Below, in pieces: positions 43,584 to 53,001 of a stretch of DNA of 64,000 bases (the first letter of the stretch is position 1; every line of letters begins with the position of its first letter). The translations under genes were made by a program, and so were the position numbers. A model generated the notes under the pieces. It did no database searches. It was not told where the DNA came from and saw nothing but the letters and a program-made list of their open reading frames with translations. Source of the DNA: ZC4RG35 sp036375695 (GTDB lineage: Bacteria > Actinomycetota > Acidimicrobiia > Spongiisociales > ZC4RG35); assembly GCA_036375695.1 (NCBI GenBank), contig DASVBU010000031.1, positions 1 to 64,000 of the forward strand, read 5' to 3'.

Positions 43584-44800
43584 CGACGGAGGGCGAGCAT
43601 CCCCATCATCACGAGTGCGACGACCTCACCGGAGACGAAGCCGATCGCGACCCGGGCGTCGGGAGTCCCTCCTACGATCAACGTGACGACGGCGGCGGCG
43701 AGGAGGCCGGCCGTCCACGCATAACCGAGACGGCGAGTCCTGCCCTCGGCGACGAGCACCTGAGATGTGATCTGGGCTGTGGCTGCTGCGGTGACACCCG
43801 CCGCCACGAGCATCGCCACGACACGAGCCGGGGCGTACTCGTCCTCGTAGAGGAACGCCACGACTTCGGGGCCGACGAGCCAGCCCACCAGCCCGCCGAG
43901 TGCCGCGAAGAGCGCGCCGACACCGACGACCCGCCGAACGATGCGACCGAGACTGTGGTGGTCCCCTCCGTCGGAGAGCCCCACGAGGTAAGGGAGGAGA
44001 CGTCCCTGCATGGAGAAGATCAGGGTCATCGGCGCTCGGTAGAGGGTGAAGGTGATGAACATGACCGAGACGAGGCTGCTGTCACCACCCAGGGCCAGCA
44101 CGGCGAGCGGTGCTGCGGCGAGGAGGATCTGTGCCGGAGCGCTGCCGCCTACGTAGCCCCTGAGGAACCCCGATGGTGAGGTGGCCGGGACGTCGGGATT
44201 GCCCCGGTCGTGCCGCCACCACGCCATGGCGAGCACGGCGAGAGGTCCGAGCACCATGGCCCATCCCATCATGACGACCGAAGTCACGAGCGCCACCAGC
44301 GCGAACCCGGCGACGAGACGCACGACCGACTCGATGATCATCACCCAGCCAACGTCGCGGAACCGCCTCGATCCGGCGAGGATCCCCTTGCCCAGGTAGA
44401 GGAGGCCGTAGCCGACGCAGAGCAGGACGAGTTGCACGATGTACTGCGGATTGCCCTCGAAGACCCGATCGAGGGTGAAGATCACGAAGGCTGCCCCGAC
44501 GACCGTGCAGACACCGACCATCGCCAGGGTCGTCCGCAGGTCGGCGGGGAGCGAACGCCTGCCCCGGGCCACCTCCCTGGTCACGTACTGCTCGACGGGG
44601 ACGAGGAGGATCGTGACCAGGATGAAGAACGCCGTCCACAGTGCGCTGATTGGTGCGAACTCGTCGGGGGTGAAGACCCGGGTCCCGTACCACTGGAAGA
44701 CGTAGGCCCCAAAGGCACCGATCAGGGAGCCCCCCACCATGAAGCCGGTGCCCGGGGCCCGGAATCCCCGGGGCACGGTCTGGACGACTGGGGCGCTCAT
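43580..44800 (-). CDS. Polysaccharide flippase-like polytopic membrane protein (MOP/Wzx type)
   Basis: The 406-residue protein is almost wholly hydrophobic, with about 12 membrane helices and the polysaccharide-transporter start region (GGSLIGAFGAYVFQWYGTRV, FTPDEFAPISALWT). Such proteins flip polyprenyl-diphosphate-linked sugar repeat units to the outer face. ATG 44800 overlaps the stop of the upstream sugar-phosphate transferase by four bases, so the enzyme that starts the lipid-linked unit and its probable flippase are co-translated. Confidence 0.83.
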   Translation of the reverse strand: MSAPVVQTVPRGFRAPGTGFMVGGSLIGAFGAYVFQWYGTRVFTPDEFAPISALWTAFFILVTILLVPVEQYVTREVARGRRSLPADLRTTLAMVGVCTVVGAAFVIFTLDRVFEGNPQYIVQLVLLCVGYGLLYLGKGILAGSRRFRDVGWVMIIESVVRLVAGFALVALVTSVVMMGWAMVLGPLAVLAMAWWRHDRGNPDVPATSPSGFLRGYVGGSAPAQILLAAAPLAVLALGGDSSLVSVMFITFTLYRAPMTLIFSMQGRLLPYLVGLSDGGDHHSLGRIVRRVVGVGALFAALGGLVGWLVGPEVVAFLYEDEYAPARVVAMLVAAGVTAAATAQITSQVLVAEGRTRRLGYAWTAGLLAAAVVTLIVGGTPDARVAIGFVSGEVVALVMMGMLALRR

Positions 44801-46074
44801 CGTGCGCCCGCGCCGGTCAGGACGGTCCAGATGCTCTTCCACATGATCCTGAGGTCGAGCACCGGGGACATGTGCTTGATGTAATAGAGGTCGTAGGTCA
44901 GCTTCTCCACGGTATCCGCTTGGTCATCGGCATATCCGTAGTTGACCTGAGCCCAACCTGTTATCCCGGGCCGAACCAGATGGCGATGGTCGTAGAACGG
45001 GATCTGCTTGCGGAACTCCTGGACGAACGGGACCTGCTCGGCCCGCGGTCCCACGAGCGACATGTCCCCCTTGAGCACGTTCCAGAGCTGGGGCAGCTCA
45101 TCGAGCCGCGACTTGCGAAGGAAGGATCCACCCCTGATCAACCGGGGGTCGTCCTCGATGGCGAAGCTGGGACCGCCTTCCTCGGCGTCGGGATGCATGG
45201 TCCGGAACTTGTACATGGTGAAGACCCGGCCGTCGAGCCCGACACGCTCCTGGGTGAAGATCACCTCCCCCCGGGGATCGGCGAGCTTGACGTACAGACC
45301 CACGAGCAATGCGAGGGGCACCCAGAGCGGGGCGGTCAGCACCGTGAGCACGACGTCGGCGATGCGTTTCCCGGGTAGCCACTTGGCCACCTCGAGGAGC
45401 GGCACGGAGATCTCCCAACCCTCGGCGACGTGCACCAGGGGCACCCTGCCCGTGTGCTCCTCGTAGATCGAGGAGAAGGCGCGGATCTGATAACCGGCCA
45501 CGTCGCAGGAGGACACGAATTGCGCCATGCGCTCGGAAAGCACCGAGCCCATGTCGACCGCGATCGTGACGTCCCGATCGGGGAGTTCGAGCTCCCCGAC
45601 GAAGTCGGGCGGGATGACCCAGATCACGTCGGCGTGGTCGGCCTCGAGCAGCTCGTCGGCGAGCTGCTTCTCGCGCGTGATCACCGCGATCCGCTCCGTC
45701 CACGGTCGTTGCCGGCGGACCACGCGATGCAAGGTGGCCGGCACGAGCCAGAGTGCCAGGGACAGGCCGAGGAGCAGTCGTGAGAAGTAGACGTCACGGA
45801 AGGCGACCAGGAGGGCGGAGGTCATGAGCCAGGTACCGAGACCGATGACCGCCATCCGCCCATACGTGGGACGGGGGACGCCAGGCCCCGACATCCAACC
45901 GGTGACGAAGGACATCAAGATCATCGAGACCGTCATGAACCCGAGTTGAGGCCACGCGTCCACTCGCTGCCACGGGAATGGATGATTGAAGACGAATTCG
46001 GACGCCGCCATCACCGCGAGGACGAGGGCGAGCAGATCGGTGACGACCACCGACACGATGAATCGGGTCCGCAC
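44797..46074 (-). CDS. Polyprenyl-phosphate glycosylphosphotransferase (WbaP/WcaJ type)
   Basis: The enzyme transfers a sugar-1-phosphate from a nucleotide sugar to undecaprenyl or decaprenyl phosphate, the first step of exopolysaccharide assembly. The 425-residue protein has four N-terminal membrane helices, a divergent CoA/NAD-like central domain, another membrane-embedded helix (about 233-258) and the C-terminal transferase core: MYKFRTMHPDAEEGG, KSRLDELPQLWNVLKGDMSL, VGPR, RPGITGWAQVNYGYA. The GTG start is preceded at eight bases by TAGCAT. The sugar specificity cannot be told from sequence. Confidence 0.92.
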   Translation of the reverse strand: MRTRFIVSVVVTDLLALVLAVMAASEFVFNHPFPWQRVDAWPQLGFMTVSMILMSFVTGWMSGPGVPRPTYGRMAVIGLGTWLMTSALLVAFRDVYFSRLLLGLSLALWLVPATLHRVVRRQRPWTERIAVITREKQLADELLEADHADVIWVIPPDFVGELELPDRDVTIAVDMGSVLSERMAQFVSSCDVAGYQIRAFSSIYEEHTGRVPLVHVAEGWEISVPLLEVAKWLPGKRIADVVLTVLTAPLWVPLALLVGLYVKLADPRGEVIFTQERVGLDGRVFTMYKFRTMHPDAEEGGPSFAIEDDPRLIRGGSFLRKSRLDELPQLWNVLKGDMSLVGPRAEQVPFVQEFRKQIPFYDHRHLVRPGITGWAQVNYGYADDQADTVEKLTYDLYYIKHMSPVLDLRIMWKSIWTVLTGAGAR

Positions 46075-46082
46075 GACTAGCC

Positions 46083-46088
46083 GATGCT
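46083..46088 (-). promoter_or_regulatory. Putative leaderless -10 of the sugar-phosphate transferase operon
   Basis: The minus strand reads TAGCAT, eight bases before GTG 46074. It lies in the divergent gap shared with the cyclase gene. Confidence 0.4.
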
Positions 46089-46173
46089 AGGGAAAGACTC
46101 GTTTCAAGCGGGTCAACAAACGCAGGCCGTGGTCCACGAGAGAGCCGGTCGACCACCGCGGTAGCCTGGGGGC

Positions 46174-46180
46174 AAGGAGG
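46174..46180 (+). promoter_or_regulatory. Strong Shine-Dalgarno AAGGAGG deciding a TTG start
   Basis: AAGGAGG lies five bases before TTG 46186. This strong site makes the rare TTG the credible start of the large cyclase gene. Confidence 0.7.
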
Positions 46181-46185
46181 CGTTC

Positions 46186-49100
46186 TTGGTCCCCCATGTC
46201 GCAGGACTCGAGCGTTACGTGCCTCGGGTGGCGCTCGAGTGGGAGAACCGAATCGGGGCAGGCCGGTGGGCCCAGGTCGACGGGTCGCTGCTGTTCGTCG
46301 ACATCTCCGGCTTCACCAACCTGTCCGAACGGCTCGCGGCACGGGGCCGTATCGGCGCCGAGGAGCTGACCGCGGTGCTGAGCGGCGTCTTCGGCCGCAT
46401 GCTCGACATCGTCCACCGGCGGGGCGGCACCATGCTCAAATTCGGCGGGGACGCCCTCTTGCTCCTCTTCGAACACGAGGACCACGCCCTGCAGGCATCC
46501 TGCTCCGCCATCGAGATGCGGGCGGCCCTACGCACGGCGTCTCAGGAGAAGACCACGGTCGGGCGAGTGAACCTGAAGATGTCGTCTGGCATCCACACCG
46601 GCGCCGTCGACCTGTTCCTGGTCGGCTCCAGCCATCGCGAGCTGTTGATCACCGGCCCGGCGGCATCGACCACGACCGAGATGGAGGCCACTGCCGAGGC
46701 CGGCGAGATCCTGGTCAGCGAGGCCACTGCACAGAGGCTGCCCGGCCGGTTCATCGGCGAGCCCAAAGGCGGCGGTTTCCTGCTTCGCAGCGTGAGGACG
46801 ATCCCTCCGCCTGAAGAGAGTTCGCACGCCCCGGAGAGTCAGGCCGATCCGATCCAGTTCATATCCACCGGGCTTCGCGAGCATCTGTCGTCGGGCGTGG
46901 CGGACTCCGAGCACCGCATCGCCAGCATCGGATTCGTCAAGTACAAGGGGCTCGACGCCTTCCTCGCCAAGCGGGGGCCGGAGGAGACGGCCGCCGAGCT
47001 CGATCGCCTCATATCCGCGGTCCAGGAGCACGCCGATCGGGAGTTGGTCACGTTCCTCGCCACCGACATCGACAAGGACGGCGGCAAGGTGATCCTCGCC
47101 TCCGGCGTCCCCACGGCCCGACACGACGACGAGGGCAGGATCGTGCGTGCCCTTCGGGCGATGGTCGACGTCCCATCCGCCTTCACGATCCAGGCCGGGG
47201 TCAACCGGGGGCACGTCTTCGCCGGGAACGTCGGCGGGCGGCTGCGATCGACCTACACGGTGATGGGCGACACCGTCAACCTCGCCGCCCGTCTCATGGC
47301 CGCCGCCGGACCGGGACGGCTCCTCGCCACCCGGCCCGTGCTCGACCAGGCGACGACGCTTTTCCGCACCGAGGCCCTGGAACCGTTCAAGGTCAAGGGC
47401 AAGGAGGAGCCGGTCCACGCCTTCGCAGTCGGCGAGGAGGCCGGTGTCAGACCGCCGGGCACGGAGCGCGAGCTCCCCTTCCATGGCCGCGAGGCCGAGC
47501 TCCACGCCATACTGGGAATCGTCACCACCTGCGCCCGGGTCGGGCGGGGAGGTCTCGTCACCGTGTCCGGCGACACCGGCATCGGCAAGAGCCGGCTCAT
47601 CCAGGAGGTGCTCGAAGAGTGCCCGGAGATGGTGGTGTCCAAGGTCCAGGCCGACCCGTACAACTCCGACAACCCCTACTGGGCCCTGCGCGACCCGCTC
47701 CGGCTGCTCCTCGACGTGTCGGGCGTCGGTCGGGAGGGGCTGGCCGAGACGCTGGTCCGTCAGATCGAGGAGATCGACAAGAGGCTGGTGCGAATGGCGC
47801 CCCTCCTGGGCGACCTGCTCCACATCCCGATCCCCGACAACAAGGAGACCTCCGCCATCGATCCTCGCTTCCGCCCGGAGCGAACCGCCGAGACGCTGCT
47901 TGCGCTGCTCGACAAGAAGATCGACCTGCCCTTCGCGCTGATCGTGGAGGACGAGCAATGGATGGACGGATCGAGCTCGGACCTGATCCGGCGGGTGGCC
48001 GAGGCGGCCGAGAGCCGGCCGTGGACGGTGATCGCCACCACGCGAGGCGAGGCGAGGATCCACGACTACGGGACCGAGATCCCGCTCCGGCCCCTGTCGG
48101 AAGAGGCGATCCGGTCGATCATCGTGGAAGTGATGCAGGACAGTCCCCTGCTCCCCCACCAGATCGACGCCATCGTTTCCAAGGTGGGCGGAAACCCACT
48201 GTTCCTCGGCGAGATCCTCACGGTGGTCCGGGAAACGGGCGCTGCGGACCAGATCCCCGACTCCCTGGACGCCGTCGTCTCCAAGCAGATCGACACGCTG
48301 CCGCCTCTCGCCCGGCAGGTCCTGCGCCAGCTCGCCGTCCTGGGCCGCAGCTTCCGCACCGACATCATGCACGCCTATCTGGGCGCGGCCGGTCTCGCTC
48401 CGGACAAGGCGACACTGGAGAGCCTCGACGGTTTCCTGGAGTCAGAGGATCAGGGCAGGACCCGGTTCCGCCACGCCGTGGTCCACGACGTTGCCTACGG
48501 CGGTCTGGCGTACCGACGCAGACGTGAGTTCCATGCCCTCGCCGGCTCGGTGATCGAGTTCATATCGGCCGACGACCCCGAGGGCGCGGCGGAGGTCCTC
48601 GCCCTCCACTTCTCCGAGTCGGGTGATCACGCCAAGACGTGGCACCACGCCCGGGTGGCCGGGGAGAAGGCGAAACGGACCTACTCCAACCCCGAGGCGG
48701 TTCGCCACTACCAGCGAGCGATAGAAGCCGCCCGCCATCTCACCGTTCCCCCGGAGCAGGTCGCGGAGGTTTGGGCCCGCCTCGGCGAGGTCCAGGACCT
48801 CATGGGCAACTACGAGGCGGCGCGCCAGGCGTTCAGCCAGGCGGCCCGGCTGGTACCCCACGACCCGGTGCGGGTGGCGGGATTCCATCTGAGACGCGCC
48901 GAGGCTTGGTTCGGGTCGGGAGACCTGAAACAGGCGAAGCGGAGCCTTTCGGCCGCCAGACGCGCCGTCGAGGGGTCGAGGAAGCGGGAGGCACGGGCGA
49001 TGCTCGCCCGAATCGACGCCTACGAGTCGAGCGTCCACGCCGCCAACGGAGACCCCGTAGCGGCTTTGGCCGCGGCGCGTCGCGCCATCGATGGAGCCAG

Positions 49101-49959
49101 GGCCACAGGGGAGGACGAGGCGCTGGCGCGTGCCTACGGTTCGCTCGACTGGGCCAACTTCATGCTCGGCAACGACGAGCCGAGACGTGGCGGAGAGGCA
49201 GTCGAGATCTTCAACCGACTCGGCCAGATCGACCGGAGCGCCATGAGCATGGGCATGTTGGGTGCCTTCGCCTACCTGGAGGGCGACTGGAAGGGCGCCA
49301 TCGACTGGTACGAGCGCAGCGTGGCCGCCGCCGAGGCGTCCGGCAACGCACACCACGCGGCCATCACGCGGGCCAACATCGCCGAGGTGCTGATAGGGCA
49401 GCGTCGCCCCGATGAAGCCATCCCGCTGCTCGAGGAGGCGGACCGATTCTTCACCGCGTCCGGCTCGGACCTGTACAAGCCCTTCATCGACCTGCAGATG
49501 GCGCGGGCCCACGCCTGTCGTGGCGACGTGGCAACCGCCCTTCCCGAGTTGGAGCGACTGTTCGCCGCCCAGCTCGACTCTGGGGACGGCTTCCCGTGGC
49601 CCGAGACGGTGGTCTCCCTGGCCGATGCCCTCATCGACACCGGCGATGCCGGAGCTGCCCTGGAACGACTCGACGAGTTCCAGTCGGCCATGCCGGAGAG
49701 CGCCGCCCGCCTCGGCCCTGCGGTGACGCGTCTTCGCGCTCGCGCCGCCCATCTGATCGGCGACCTCGAACGTGCCCGGGAGCTCGGTGTCGCCGCCTTG
49801 GAATCAGCGGCCGGAGATCTCCTCGCCGAGTTCCTCGCCTTGGAGGTGCTAGTGCAGATCGCAGACGGGGCCGGAGTGGACCCCGACCCCGCCTGGACCA
49901 ATCGCTATACCGAGCTCGCCACACGACTCGGCGTGGCGAGCACGGCGGACATCACTTGA
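46186..49959 (+). CDS. Tandem class III nucleotide cyclase domains + AAA ATPase + TPR protein
   Basis: This 1257-residue cytoplasmic protein has two class III cyclase domains (about 30-200 and 245-415), an AAA/STAND ATPase (Walker A SGDTGIGKSRL, about 461-471; Walker B LIVEDEQWMD) and about 500 residues of TPR-like helices. Domain 1 keeps both metal aspartates (D39 in FVDISGFT, D89 in KFGGDALLLL) but lacks the Asn/Arg pair (ITGPAASTTTEME). Domain 2 has lysines at the metal positions (FVKYKG, GGKVIL) but keeps N365 and R369 (GDTVNLAARL). One composite active site per chain, as in mammalian C1/C2 cyclases, is inferred. The input signal and product are unknown. Confidence 0.88.
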   Translation: MVPHVAGLERYVPRVALEWENRIGAGRWAQVDGSLLFVDISGFTNLSERLAARGRIGAEELTAVLSGVFGRMLDIVHRRGGTMLKFGGDALLLLFEHEDHALQASCSAIEMRAALRTASQEKTTVGRVNLKMSSGIHTGAVDLFLVGSSHRELLITGPAASTTTEMEATAEAGEILVSEATAQRLPGRFIGEPKGGGFLLRSVRTIPPPEESSHAPESQADPIQFISTGLREHLSSGVADSEHRIASIGFVKYKGLDAFLAKRGPEETAAELDRLISAVQEHADRELVTFLATDIDKDGGKVILASGVPTARHDDEGRIVRALRAMVDVPSAFTIQAGVNRGHVFAGNVGGRLRSTYTVMGDTVNLAARLMAAAGPGRLLATRPVLDQATTLFRTEALEPFKVKGKEEPVHAFAVGEEAGVRPPGTERELPFHGREAELHAILGIVTTCARVGRGGLVTVSGDTGIGKSRLIQEVLEECPEMVVSKVQADPYNSDNPYWALRDPLRLLLDVSGVGREGLAETLVRQIEEIDKRLVRMAPLLGDLLHIPIPDNKETSAIDPRFRPERTAETLLALLDKKIDLPFALIVEDEQWMDGSSSDLIRRVAEAAESRPWTVIATTRGEARIHDYGTEIPLRPLSEEAIRSIIVEVMQDSPLLPHQIDAIVSKVGGNPLFLGEILTVVRETGAADQIPDSLDAVVSKQIDTLPPLARQVLRQLAVLGRSFRTDIMHAYLGAAGLAPDKATLESLDGFLESEDQGRTRFRHAVVHDVAYGGLAYRRRREFHALAGSVIEFISADDPEGAAEVLALHFSESGDHAKTWHHARVAGEKAKRTYSNPEAVRHYQRAIEAARHLTVPPEQVAEVWARLGEVQDLMGNYEAARQAFSQAARLVPHDPVRVAGFHLRRAEAWFGSGDLKQAKRSLSAARRAVEGSRKREARAMLARIDAYESSVHAANGDPVAALAAARRAIDGARATGEDEALARAYGSLDWANFMLGNDEPRRGGEAVEIFNRLGQIDRSAMSMGMLGAFAYLEGDWKGAIDWYERSVAAAEASGNAHHAAITRANIAEVLIGQRRPDEAIPLLEEADRFFTASGSDLYKPFIDLQMARAHACRGDVATALPELERLFAAQLDSGDGFPWPETVVSLADALIDTGDAGAALERLDEFQSAMPESAARLGPAVTRLRARAAHLIGDLERARELGVAALESAAGDLLAEFLALEVLVQIADGAGVDPDPAWTNRYTELATRLGVASTADIT

Positions 49960-51133
49960 ACCCGAAGATCGGGTCGTCCTCGAAGTAGATCTTCCAGCTC
50001 TCGGTGCCGACCCCCGGACCGGTCGGCTTCAGCCCGACGTCGAAGAAGCAGGCCGTCTCGCCCTCGGGCAACAGCCCCACGTCGGCCTGGCTCCAGAAGG
50101 CGTCGTATCCTTCGCCACCCAGGACCGGCTGTGCCAGGCACTCGAGCAACGGACGGGTCGGGTTCGGCTGGCCTTCCGGGTCATAGGTGAGGCCCAGGGA
50201 GGTGATCACGCCATCGGCGAACGTGATCGCCTGGCCATGGATGGTCAGGTCCATGGTGTACCGGGCGCTCAGCCCCGCAAGCGACGGCAGGAAGGCGATG
50301 AAGTCCTGACCCACGTCGTCGTTGTAGAACTTGAGCTGGCAGTCGTCGGTCTGCCAAGTGTCGGTCCCCATGGCACGCATGGTCACCATGCCGGCCACCG
50401 TGGTGATCTCCGGCTCTGCGATGGTGACGGTGTCCTGGCAGGTGATCTCGCCGTCGAACGCCACCACCTCGAACTGGGACGCCTTCGACTTGGCCAGCTT
50501 CCCGTAATCCTTCTGGTCGTCGCCACCCTCGAGCGAGAACCAGCCCCCCTTCGAGGTGAGCACGATCTCGTCGAACAGGATCGGAGAGCCCCCGTCCTTC
50601 GGACGCTTGAAGTACCGGACGTGGGTCCCGTCGGACTTCACGTACGGCGAGAAGGTTTCCGAAGCCACCTCGTTCCCGTCACGACGGAAGCTGATCTCGA
50701 CCTTGGCGCCCTTGGACAGCTCCAGGTCGAGGTCGACGGCCGCCATCAGCCAGCCGAGGAGCGCCTCGCCCGACGAGACCGTAAGCGACTCACCCTTGTC
50801 GACCGTGTCGCACCCCCACGCGGTGTGGGCCTTGACACCGAAACCGTCCTGCTTGAGCGTGAGGCTGCCGCCCCCGGCGGTGACGGAGAGGATGTCCGGA
50901 TTCCCGAACTGCGGCTCGTTGCAGCCACCCTTGCTGAAGATCCCCTGCTTGAGGTCGCCCCACTTGACGTGGTTCGTCTTCCCCAACGTGAGCAGGACGA
51001 CGTTGTCCGGTGCGTCCGTGCCGCTCTTGTGTTTGCTCTTCCATCCGGAACCGGTGGCGAGGCTGGCCGGCAGCACCAGCGCCAGCACCAAGGCGCCCAC
51101 CAGCCAGACGCCCGGCGTTCTTCTTCCGCTCAT
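49952..51133 (-). CDS. Exported protein of unknown function
   Basis: I do not recognise this 393-residue protein. A signal peptide (VWLVGALVLALVLPASLATG) leads into a Lys/Gly/Asp-rich start and a beta-rich body with several cysteines (for example KGGCNEPQFGNPD, HTAWGCDTVDKGE, EITCQDTVTI), suggesting a disulfide-bonded, secreted or surface beta-sandwich protein. GVKAHTAWGCDTVDKGESLT recalls PEP-CTERM or lectin-like exoprotein cores, but no sorting signal is present. The stop overlaps the convergent cyclase stop by eight bases. A small hairpin (GCCCC/GGGGC, 51153-51168) lies in its leader. Confidence 0.72.
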   Translation of the reverse strand: MSGRRTPGVWLVGALVLALVLPASLATGSGWKSKHKSGTDAPDNVVLLTLGKTNHVKWGDLKQGIFSKGGCNEPQFGNPDILSVTAGGGSLTLKQDGFGVKAHTAWGCDTVDKGESLTVSSGEALLGWLMAAVDLDLELSKGAKVEISFRRDGNEVASETFSPYVKSDGTHVRYFKRPKDGGSPILFDEIVLTSKGGWFSLEGGDDQKDYGKLAKSKASQFEVVAFDGEITCQDTVTIAEPEITTVAGMVTMRAMGTDTWQTDDCQLKFYNDDVGQDFIAFLPSLAGLSARYTMDLTIHGQAITFADGVITSLGLTYDPEGQPNPTRPLLECLAQPVLGGEGYDAFWSQADVGLLPEGETACFFDVGLKPTGPGVGTESWKIYFEDDPIFGFK

Positions 51134-51241
51134 GGTCTCCCAACCCTCCCGTGCCCCGCGTGGGGGGCGCTCACTACGAGTGATCGATGCGGAAAACTAC
51201 CAGCGAGACGGTCGTCGTGGGGTCGGATTCGGGTCTGGCGG

Positions 51242-51538
51242 TCAGTCGTTGTCGACCATGTCCTGATATTCGGAGTGACGCCGGACGTACGCAGCGATGA
51301 AGGGGCACCGGGGCACGATCCGCATCCCCTTGCGTCGCACGTCGTCCAAGGCATGGCGGGCCAGTCTGCTGCCCAGACCGCGTCCCTCGAACGCCTCGTC
51401 GATCTCGGTGTGGGTGAAGACCACCTGGTTCTCCCTGATCCGGTACTCGGCCTTCCCCGCTCGCTGCCCGTCGACCTCGATCACGTATGCGTTCTCGCTG
51501 AGGTCGTCCCTGATCACGACCTCCGGCTGTGATGTCAT
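51242..51538 (-). CDS. Small GNAT-type N-acetyltransferase (YjdJ-like)
   Basis: This 98-residue minimal GNAT protein binds acetyl-CoA through EAFEGRGLGSRLARHALDDV and has FTHTEIDEAF before it and VPRCPFIAAYVRRHSEY after it, the signature of the YjdJ/NATD1 group (GNAT_YjdJ domain). The acceptor is unknown. The ATG at 51538 is preceded at seven bases by TAGGCT, suggesting a leaderless transcript separate from pepA. Confidence 0.87.
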   Translation of the reverse strand: MTSQPEVVIRDDLSENAYVIEVDGQRAGKAEYRIRENQVVFTHTEIDEAFEGRGLGSRLARHALDDVRRKGMRIVPRCPFIAAYVRRHSEYQDMVDND

Positions 51539-51545
51539 GCCCGCC

Positions 51546-51551
51546 AGCCTA
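51546..51551 (-). promoter_or_regulatory. Putative leaderless -10 of the GNAT gene
   Basis: The minus strand reads TAGGCT followed by GGCGGGC and ATG, a spacing of exactly seven bases. Confidence 0.4.
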
Positions 51552-51565
51552 TGTCGCCACACATG

Positions 51566-52990
51566 TCACGAGTCGGCGAGATGCCGCGCCACTTCGACCA
51601 GCGTCCGGACACCGATCCCTGTGCCACCCTTGACCTGGTCACCTGCGGTTTCACGGGATATCGCAGGTCCGGCGATGTCCATGTGGACCCACGGCCTCTC
51701 GTCCGTGTACTCGTAGAGGAACAGCGCGGCGGTGATGGCCCCCCCGTACCGGCTCCCCGACACGTTCTTGATGTCTGCGATGTTCGAGTCGAGCTGTTTT
51801 CGATAGTCGTGGACCAGCGGCATCTCCCAGAACCTCTCCCCCGCCCGTGACGCAGCGGTGCGCACCAGTTCGGCGGTCCCGGTGTCGGAGGCGAAGAAGC
51901 CGGCGACCTTGTCACCCAGGGACACGTGCATGGCGCCCGTCAGCGTGGCCACGTCGATCATCAGGTCGGGCTCGGCCTCGGAGGCGACACCCAGACCATC
52001 GGCCAGGACGAGCCGTCCCTCGGCGTCGGTGTTGAGCACCTCGATCGTCGGCCCCTTCACCGGCCGGAGGACGTCACCGGGCCGGGTGGCATTGCCTCCG
52101 ACCGCGTTGTCGGTGAGGGGCGCCACCACGGTGACCGATATCGGGATGTCGAGCTCGGCGATGGCCTCGGCGGCGGAGGCCACGATCGCCGCCCCGCTCA
52201 TGTCGACCTTCATCTCCTCCATGAACGAGGCCGACTTGATCGAGAGACCACCGGAGTCGAAGGTGATCCCCTTGCCGATGAGGGCGAGGTGGCTCTTGGC
52301 CCCGTCGGGGCGATAGGTGGCGCGGACCAGCCGGGGCGGACGGTCCGACCCGGCCGCCACCCCGATCAGGGCACCCAGCTTCTCCTCCCTGATCCGGTCT
52401 TCGTCCCAGATCTCCACCTCGAGGCCGGCCGCGGTCATCGCCTCGGCCATCTGCTCGGCGAGTTGGGCAGGCGAGAGGTCGATCGCCGGCGTGTTCACCC
52501 AGTCGCGAGCCCGGATCACCGAGCGGCACACCGTCGCGGCGGTGGTCATCTCGGCTTCGTCGCCGTCGACGACGTCCACCACCTCCACCTTGACCTTCCC
52601 GCCGTTCGACTTGTACTGCTTGAACTCGTAGCCGCCGAGAAGGCTGCCCTCCGTGACGGCCCGGGTGGCGCCGTCGATGCCGATCTGGGCGAGACGGGTC
52701 ACGACCCGCTCGGTCTTGGCTGCCCGCACGGCGTTGCCCGACGCGGCCCGGACACTCTCGAAGTCAACCTCAGTGCCCATGCCCACGAGGAGCATCGTTC
52801 GCGCCTCGGGGTGGGGAAGGGCGAGGGTCTGTTTCACCTTGCCCTCGAACCCCGCCGCCTCGATGGTGCCCATGTCGGCGTGGGCGAAGTCCTCCTCCGA
52901 GCCGGGCACGGGCTGCATGTCTTCGAGCACACCGATCACGAGCGTGGCTTCGGCGAGGTCGAGTTCCGCGGGTGCGACCCTCAGTTCCAT
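51566..52990 (-). CDS. pepA: Leucyl aminopeptidase (M17)
   Basis: PepA is a cytosolic di-zinc aminopeptidase that frees N-terminal residues from peptides. The 474-residue protein has the M17 core: IGKGITFDSGGLSIK (metal Lys and Asp), MKVDMSGAA, and the signature NTDAEGRLVLADGL with the catalytic Arg; the N-terminal domain is of normal length. The start MELRVAP at 52990 is preferred because AAGGAG lies six bases upstream; a second ATG two codons earlier sits directly on that site. It is followed by the GNAT gene and preceded by a membrane-protein gene 11 bases away. Confidence 0.95.
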   Translation of the reverse strand: MELRVAPAELDLAEATLVIGVLEDMQPVPGSEEDFAHADMGTIEAAGFEGKVKQTLALPHPEARTMLLVGMGTEVDFESVRAASGNAVRAAKTERVVTRLAQIGIDGATRAVTEGSLLGGYEFKQYKSNGGKVKVEVVDVVDGDEAEMTTAATVCRSVIRARDWVNTPAIDLSPAQLAEQMAEAMTAAGLEVEIWDEDRIREEKLGALIGVAAGSDRPPRLVRATYRPDGAKSHLALIGKGITFDSGGLSIKSASFMEEMKVDMSGAAIVASAAEAIAELDIPISVTVVAPLTDNAVGGNATRPGDVLRPVKGPTIEVLNTDAEGRLVLADGLGVASEAEPDLMIDVATLTGAMHVSLGDKVAGFFASDTGTAELVRTAASRAGERFWEMPLVHDYRKQLDSNIADIKNVSGSRYGGAITAALFLYEYTDERPWVHMDIAGPAISRETAGDQVKGGTGIGVRTLVEVARHLADS

Positions 52991-53001
52991 CTGCATCTCC
53001 T

